DNA of 64,000 nt from Bradyrhizobium sp. ORS 285 (GTDB lineage: Bacteria; Pseudomonadota; Alphaproteobacteria; Rhizobiales; Xanthobacteraceae): positions 1,054,001 through 1,118,000 of the forward strand of contig NZ_LT859959.1 of assembly GCF_900176205.1 (NCBI RefSeq). The letters are read 5' to 3'. The notes below the pieces were generated by a model, which did no database searches, had not been told where the DNA came from, and saw only the letters and a program-made list of their open reading frames with translations. Position 1 is the stretch's first letter, and the number at the start of each line of letters is the position of its first letter. A program made the position numbers and the translations under genes. Of this stretch, positions 60,903 through 64,000 are shown piece by piece.

Positions 60903-63488
60903 ATGTTGGACAACACCCAAACGACAACGGTCGATCCGCACGGTTCGCGGCAGCGAGGCATGCTCGGCGCACTGATCGGCACAGACCCGGGGTCCGGAAT
61001 GGACCGGCGCTGGACGCCTCGGATCATCGTCCTCAGCGGGCTGATCCTGGCGCTGCTGTGCGATGCCTTCGTGGCGCACATGCTGTTCGTGAACTATCGG
61101 GAGACCTACCGGACGACCGAAGCCGCCAATGGCGATCTCGCCCGCGCCCTCGAAGAATACATGCTGCGCAACATCCAGGGCGTCGACGTGCTGCTGAGCA
61201 CGACGATCGGCAATCTCATCCAGAATCCGTCTCTGCTCACGCCCGGCAATCCGGCCCTGATCGACGAGCTGAAGCATCGTATCGTGCCATATCCGATCGC
61301 GAGCGGCATCGTCGTGCTCGATGCGGCGGGAAATCTGCTGGCGGATAGCGCGGGCAACGGCGGGCCCGGGCGGGAAAACAACTTCTCCGACCGGGCCTAT
61401 TTCAAGGTCCAGCGGGAGAATCCCGACCGGGGTCTCTTCATCGACGTGCCCTTGGCCGCGCGGGTTCACACCGGTCTCTTCATCGCAGTCAGCCGCGCGT
61501 TCAAGACGCCCGACGGACGTTTCGCCGGCGTGGTGTTGGTGCCGGTCGACTACGAAAATCTCCGCCAGTTCTTTCTGTCGCTGAACGTCGGCCAGCGCGG
61601 CACCGTCACCTTGTACCGTGACGACGGCACGATCCTGCTGCGGACGCCGAATGCGGACGAACTCGCCGGCCGCAACGTTCGATCGAATCGTCTGTTCAGC
61701 GTCTTTCTTCCGCAAGCACCGCATGGCAGCTTCGAAGGCAGTGGAATAACTGACGGGGTCTCGCGGAGCGTCAGCTATCGACGGGTCGCGGGCTTGCCGC
61801 TGGTGGTCACCGTGGCCCGCCATCCGGTCGAGTATCTGGCCGGCTGGAAGAACAATGCATTGTACTACAGCCTCATCGCCGCCGGGCTCAATCTGCTGAT
61901 CGTGGGATTCGGCTTCAGCCTGGCCCGGCAATGGCAGCTGCGCGCGACCTCCGAGCAGGCGCTGCGCGACAATCTCGAGCAGCATCAGCTGGTCACCGAA
62001 AACGTGCCTGCGCTCATCGTTCATGTCGGCGCCGATGGCCACATCCGCTACGCCAACCGTGTCGCCCGCGAATGGTATGCCGAGCCGTCCACCGAGGCGA
62101 TTCGCAATCGTAAGATCGACGAGTTCATCGATCCCCTGCCAATCGAGGAGGCGAGGCCAAAGATTCAGGCCGTACTGTCCGGCAGCACGGTCGCGAGCGA
62201 AGAGAAGGCAACCTTTCCCGATGGGTGCGAACGTTGGTGCGAGACCATCCGCGTGCCGGATTCCGGTCAAGACGGGACAGTGCGCGGCTATTTCGTGCTG
62301 TCGGTCGACATCACCGAGCGCAAGCGCATCGAGGACGAGCTGCGTCAGGCGCAGAAGATGGATGCGATCGGGCAATTGGCCGGAGGCATCGCGCACGATT
62401 CCAACAACATGCTCGCAGCAACGCTCGGCAATCTCGACCTGCTGCTCGATGAATTGCCGTCCACCGACGTCTCCTGCCGCGGCATCGTCGAACGCGCCAT
62501 CGAGGCGGCGGAGCGGGTCGCCGATCTCAACCGGCGCCTGCTCGCCTTCGCCCGCAAGCAGACGCTGCAGCCGCAGATCACCGATGTGAACCAGCTCGTC
62601 AGCGGCATGACGACGATCCTGCAGCGGACGCTCGGCGAGACGATCGAGATCGAGCTGGCGCAGGATCCGCAGCTCTGGCACTGCCTGATCGATCCGACTC
62701 AATTGCAAAATGCGCTGCTCAACCTCGCGCTCAACGCACGGGATGCCATGCCCGGCGGCGGGTGCCTGACGATCACGACGGCGAACGCGGTGCTCGACGA
62801 GCCGCTCGATGATGGCGACGAGCGCATCGCGCTCGGTGACTACGTCACCATCGCGGTGTCGGACAGGGGAGACGGCATGTCGCCCGACGTCGCCCGTCGT
62901 GCCTTCGAGCCATTCTTCACGACCAAGGAGTTCGGCAAAGGCAGCGGGCTCGGCCTCAGCATGGTCTATGGCTTTGCGCGGCAGTCGGGCGGCACGGTGG
63001 TGATCTCGAGCCGCGTCGCCGAGGGGACGCGCGTCACGCTCTATCTGCCGAGCGCAGGACCTGGGCTCACCGATCCGCCACGCACCGGCATCGACAAATT
63101 GTCGCGGCCGGAGACCGGCGAGCGCATTCTGGTGGTGGAGGACAATGCGCTGGTCGGCGCGATGGCGTCGACCACGCTGTCTTCGTTGGGCTACAGTCCG
63201 GTCGTGGTCATCAATGCCGGCCTCGCAATCGCCGAGCTGGAGCGGTCGAACCCGGTATCGCTGCTGCTGACCGACATCATGCTGCCGGGCGGAATGACCG
63301 GCATCGACCTTGCACGGCAGGTGCGCCGCAGGTGGCCGGACCTGCCCATTCTCTTCATGTCCGGCTTCGCAGATCCCTCGCTGGTGCCGGAAGACTTCCG
63401 CGCTACCACGCAACTTCTCACCAAGCCGTTTCGCCTGGGTCAATTGTCGGAAGCGATCGCGTGCGCCCTCGGTGGCCGCAAGAACTGA
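60903..63488 (+). CDS. Hybrid sensor histidine kinase with periplasmic dCache-like domain
   Basis: An 861-residue kinase. Membrane segments near 40-62 and 318-340 flank a periplasmic dCache-like domain (NNFSDRAYFKVQRENPDRGL near 165). A PAS domain (VPALIVHVGADGHIRYANRV near 370) leads to the HisKA box GQLAGGIAHDSNNMLAATLG with phospho-His near 498; the usual HDFNN is HDSNN here. The HATPase shows LQNALLNLALNARDAMPGGG, then DRGDGMSPDVARRAFEPFFT and GKGSGLGLSMVYGFARQSGG. A C-terminal receiver domain (ILVVEDNALVGAM) has its phospho-acceptor in LLTDIML, about Asp791. No separate response regulator lies adjacent in the window. The signal is unknown. Confidence 0.95.
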   Translation: MLDNTQTTTVDPHGSRQRGMLGALIGTDPGSGMDRRWTPRIIVLSGLILALLCDAFVAHMLFVNYRETYRTTEAANGDLARALEEYMLRNIQGVDVLLSTTIGNLIQNPSLLTPGNPALIDELKHRIVPYPIASGIVVLDAAGNLLADSAGNGGPGRENNFSDRAYFKVQRENPDRGLFIDVPLAARVHTGLFIAVSRAFKTPDGRFAGVVLVPVDYENLRQFFLSLNVGQRGTVTLYRDDGTILLRTPNADELAGRNVRSNRLFSVFLPQAPHGSFEGSGITDGVSRSVSYRRVAGLPLVVTVARHPVEYLAGWKNNALYYSLIAAGLNLLIVGFGFSLARQWQLRATSEQALRDNLEQHQLVTENVPALIVHVGADGHIRYANRVAREWYAEPSTEAIRNRKIDEFIDPLPIEEARPKIQAVLSGSTVASEEKATFPDGCERWCETIRVPDSGQDGTVRGYFVLSVDITERKRIEDELRQAQKMDAIGQLAGGIAHDSNNMLAATLGNLDLLLDELPSTDVSCRGIVERAIEAAERVADLNRRLLAFARKQTLQPQITDVNQLVSGMTTILQRTLGETIEIELAQDPQLWHCLIDPTQLQNALLNLALNARDAMPGGGCLTITTANAVLDEPLDDGDERIALGDYVTIAVSDRGDGMSPDVARRAFEPFFTTKEFGKGSGLGLSMVYGFARQSGGTVVISSRVAEGTRVTLYLPSAGPGLTDPPRTGIDKLSRPETGERILVVEDNALVGAMASTTLSSLGYSPVVVINAGLAIAELERSNPVSLLLTDIMLPGGMTGIDLARQVRRRWPDLPILFMSGFADPSLVPEDFRATTQLLTKPFRLGQLSEAIACALGGRKN

Positions 63489-63666
63489 ACAGAAGAGCTG
63501 AAGCGAGGCAGGCAGCGATCATAGGCCGATCATGCGCCCGTGCAGCTCATCGCCGCGTGGCGCGACAAGCCTCATCGACGATGGCGCCTTGAAGTTCTCA
63601 CGAACCACGCGCAAACAACCTGGAGGGAACTTCAGATTCGTTCTGCCACCTCAGGAGATGCCGCCC

Positions 63667-64000
63667 GTGAATCTCTACGCCAAGCTCCTGGAGCGTAACG
63701 CCGCGCGCAGGCCCATCAAGGTCGGCCTGATCGGCGCGGGCAAATTCGGCGCGATGTATCTGCATCAGGTGCTGCGCACGCCGGGCATCCATCTCGTGGG
63801 CATCGCCGATCTCTCCCCGGCGCGTGCGGTCGAGAACCTGAAGCGCGTCGGCTGGGACGAGCAGCGTTACGCCGCATCATCCCTGGACGACGCGCTGAAG
63901 CATGGCACGACGTTCGTCTCCGATGACTGGCAGGCACTGGTCGGATGCGATGCGATCGACGTCATCGCTGAATGCACCGGCAATCCGATCGCTGCGGTCG
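63667..64000 (+). CDS. Rossmann-fold NAD(P)-dependent oxidoreductase, N-terminal part (cut by window edge)
   Basis: I take the GTG at 63667, nine bases after TCAGGAG; the ATG at 63658 would abut the ribosome-binding site. About 111 residues are visible. The N-terminal glycine loop KVGLIGAGKFGAMYLHQVLR binds NAD(P), and IDVIAECTGNPIAAV near the window end is the second Rossmann strand region of homoserine-dehydrogenase-like and Gfo/Idh/MocA-type enzymes. Substrate cannot be assigned because the catalytic half lies outside the window. Confidence 0.75.
   Translation, partial: MNLYAKLLERNAARRPIKVGLIGAGKFGAMYLHQVLRTPGIHLVGIADLSPARAVENLKRVGWDEQRYAASSLDDALKHGTTFVSDDWQALVGCDAIDVIAECTGNPIAAV

Noticed and set aside
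60768..63443. Very long minus-strand open frame across the sensor kinase
   Set aside because: The plus-strand kinase carries every HisKA, HATPase and receiver motif; the antisense product is compositionally biased and motif-free.
1..64000. CRISPR arrays, insertion sequences, integrases or prophage
   Set aside because: No regularly spaced direct repeats, transposase-like or integrase-like products were found.

Overview
The window is high-GC chromosomal DNA of an alphaproteobacterium, most likely Bradyrhizobium or a close relative in the Nitrobacteraceae. Three things point there: the flagellar gene order, a textbook SciP (the CtrA-inhibiting cell-cycle regulator found only in Alphaproteobacteria), and a style of intergenic palindromic repeat familiar from Bradyrhizobium. 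No insertion sequence, phage or CRISPR was seen. Almost every gene is intact; only the first (fliH) and last (a Rossmann-fold oxidoreductase) are cut by the window edges.

Layout. 1-6241 (minus strand) is a flagellar block: fliK, flgD, sciP, fliF, fliG and the start of fliH. 6600-8885 holds mnmA, a UbiE-like methyltransferase and a small secreted protein, followed by palindromic repeats and a tRNA-Met with its own promoter. 9357-16739 (minus) holds a DUF4399 protein and a strange two-gene unit: a 1647-residue membrane protein built on a superfamily-1 helicase core whose NTPase motifs are all degraded, and a membrane-anchored formylglycine-generating-enzyme-fold (SUMF1) protein.

17665-30756 is a complete type II secretion system (T2SS-1): a phosphate-porin-like outer membrane protein, gspD, a Sel1-repeat protein, then gspE-F-G-H-I-J-K-L-M-N. 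39545-51253 is a second, paralogous system (T2SS-2) with the same gene order, except that the gspD-sel1 pair is inverted relative to gspE-N; it ends beside the only prepilin peptidase in the window. Between the two systems lie likely exported proteins: a multicopper oxidase, a flavinylated redox module (FMN-binding protein, ApbE, histidine-rich membrane protein), a metallophosphatase with a three-repeat Pho box, and a PLC/acid-phosphatase-family phosphoesterase. The inference is a phosphate- and metal-scavenging secretion island, comparable in idea to the Hxc system of Pseudomonas.

51300-54428 (minus) is an operon of a parvulin-type isomerase and three HupE/UreJ-like membrane proteins, running into the prepilin peptidase. 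It is divergent from a secreted PHP-type metallohydrolase with a His/Trp-rich tail (54698-56722). The right end carries a small secreted protein, a 2OG-Fe(II) oxygenase, a fused transporter/spermidine-synthase-like protein, a hybrid sensor histidine kinase and the partial oxidoreductase.

Assignments rest on reading motifs and gene order by eye. No database search was possible, so family names are recognition calls and residue positions are approximate.
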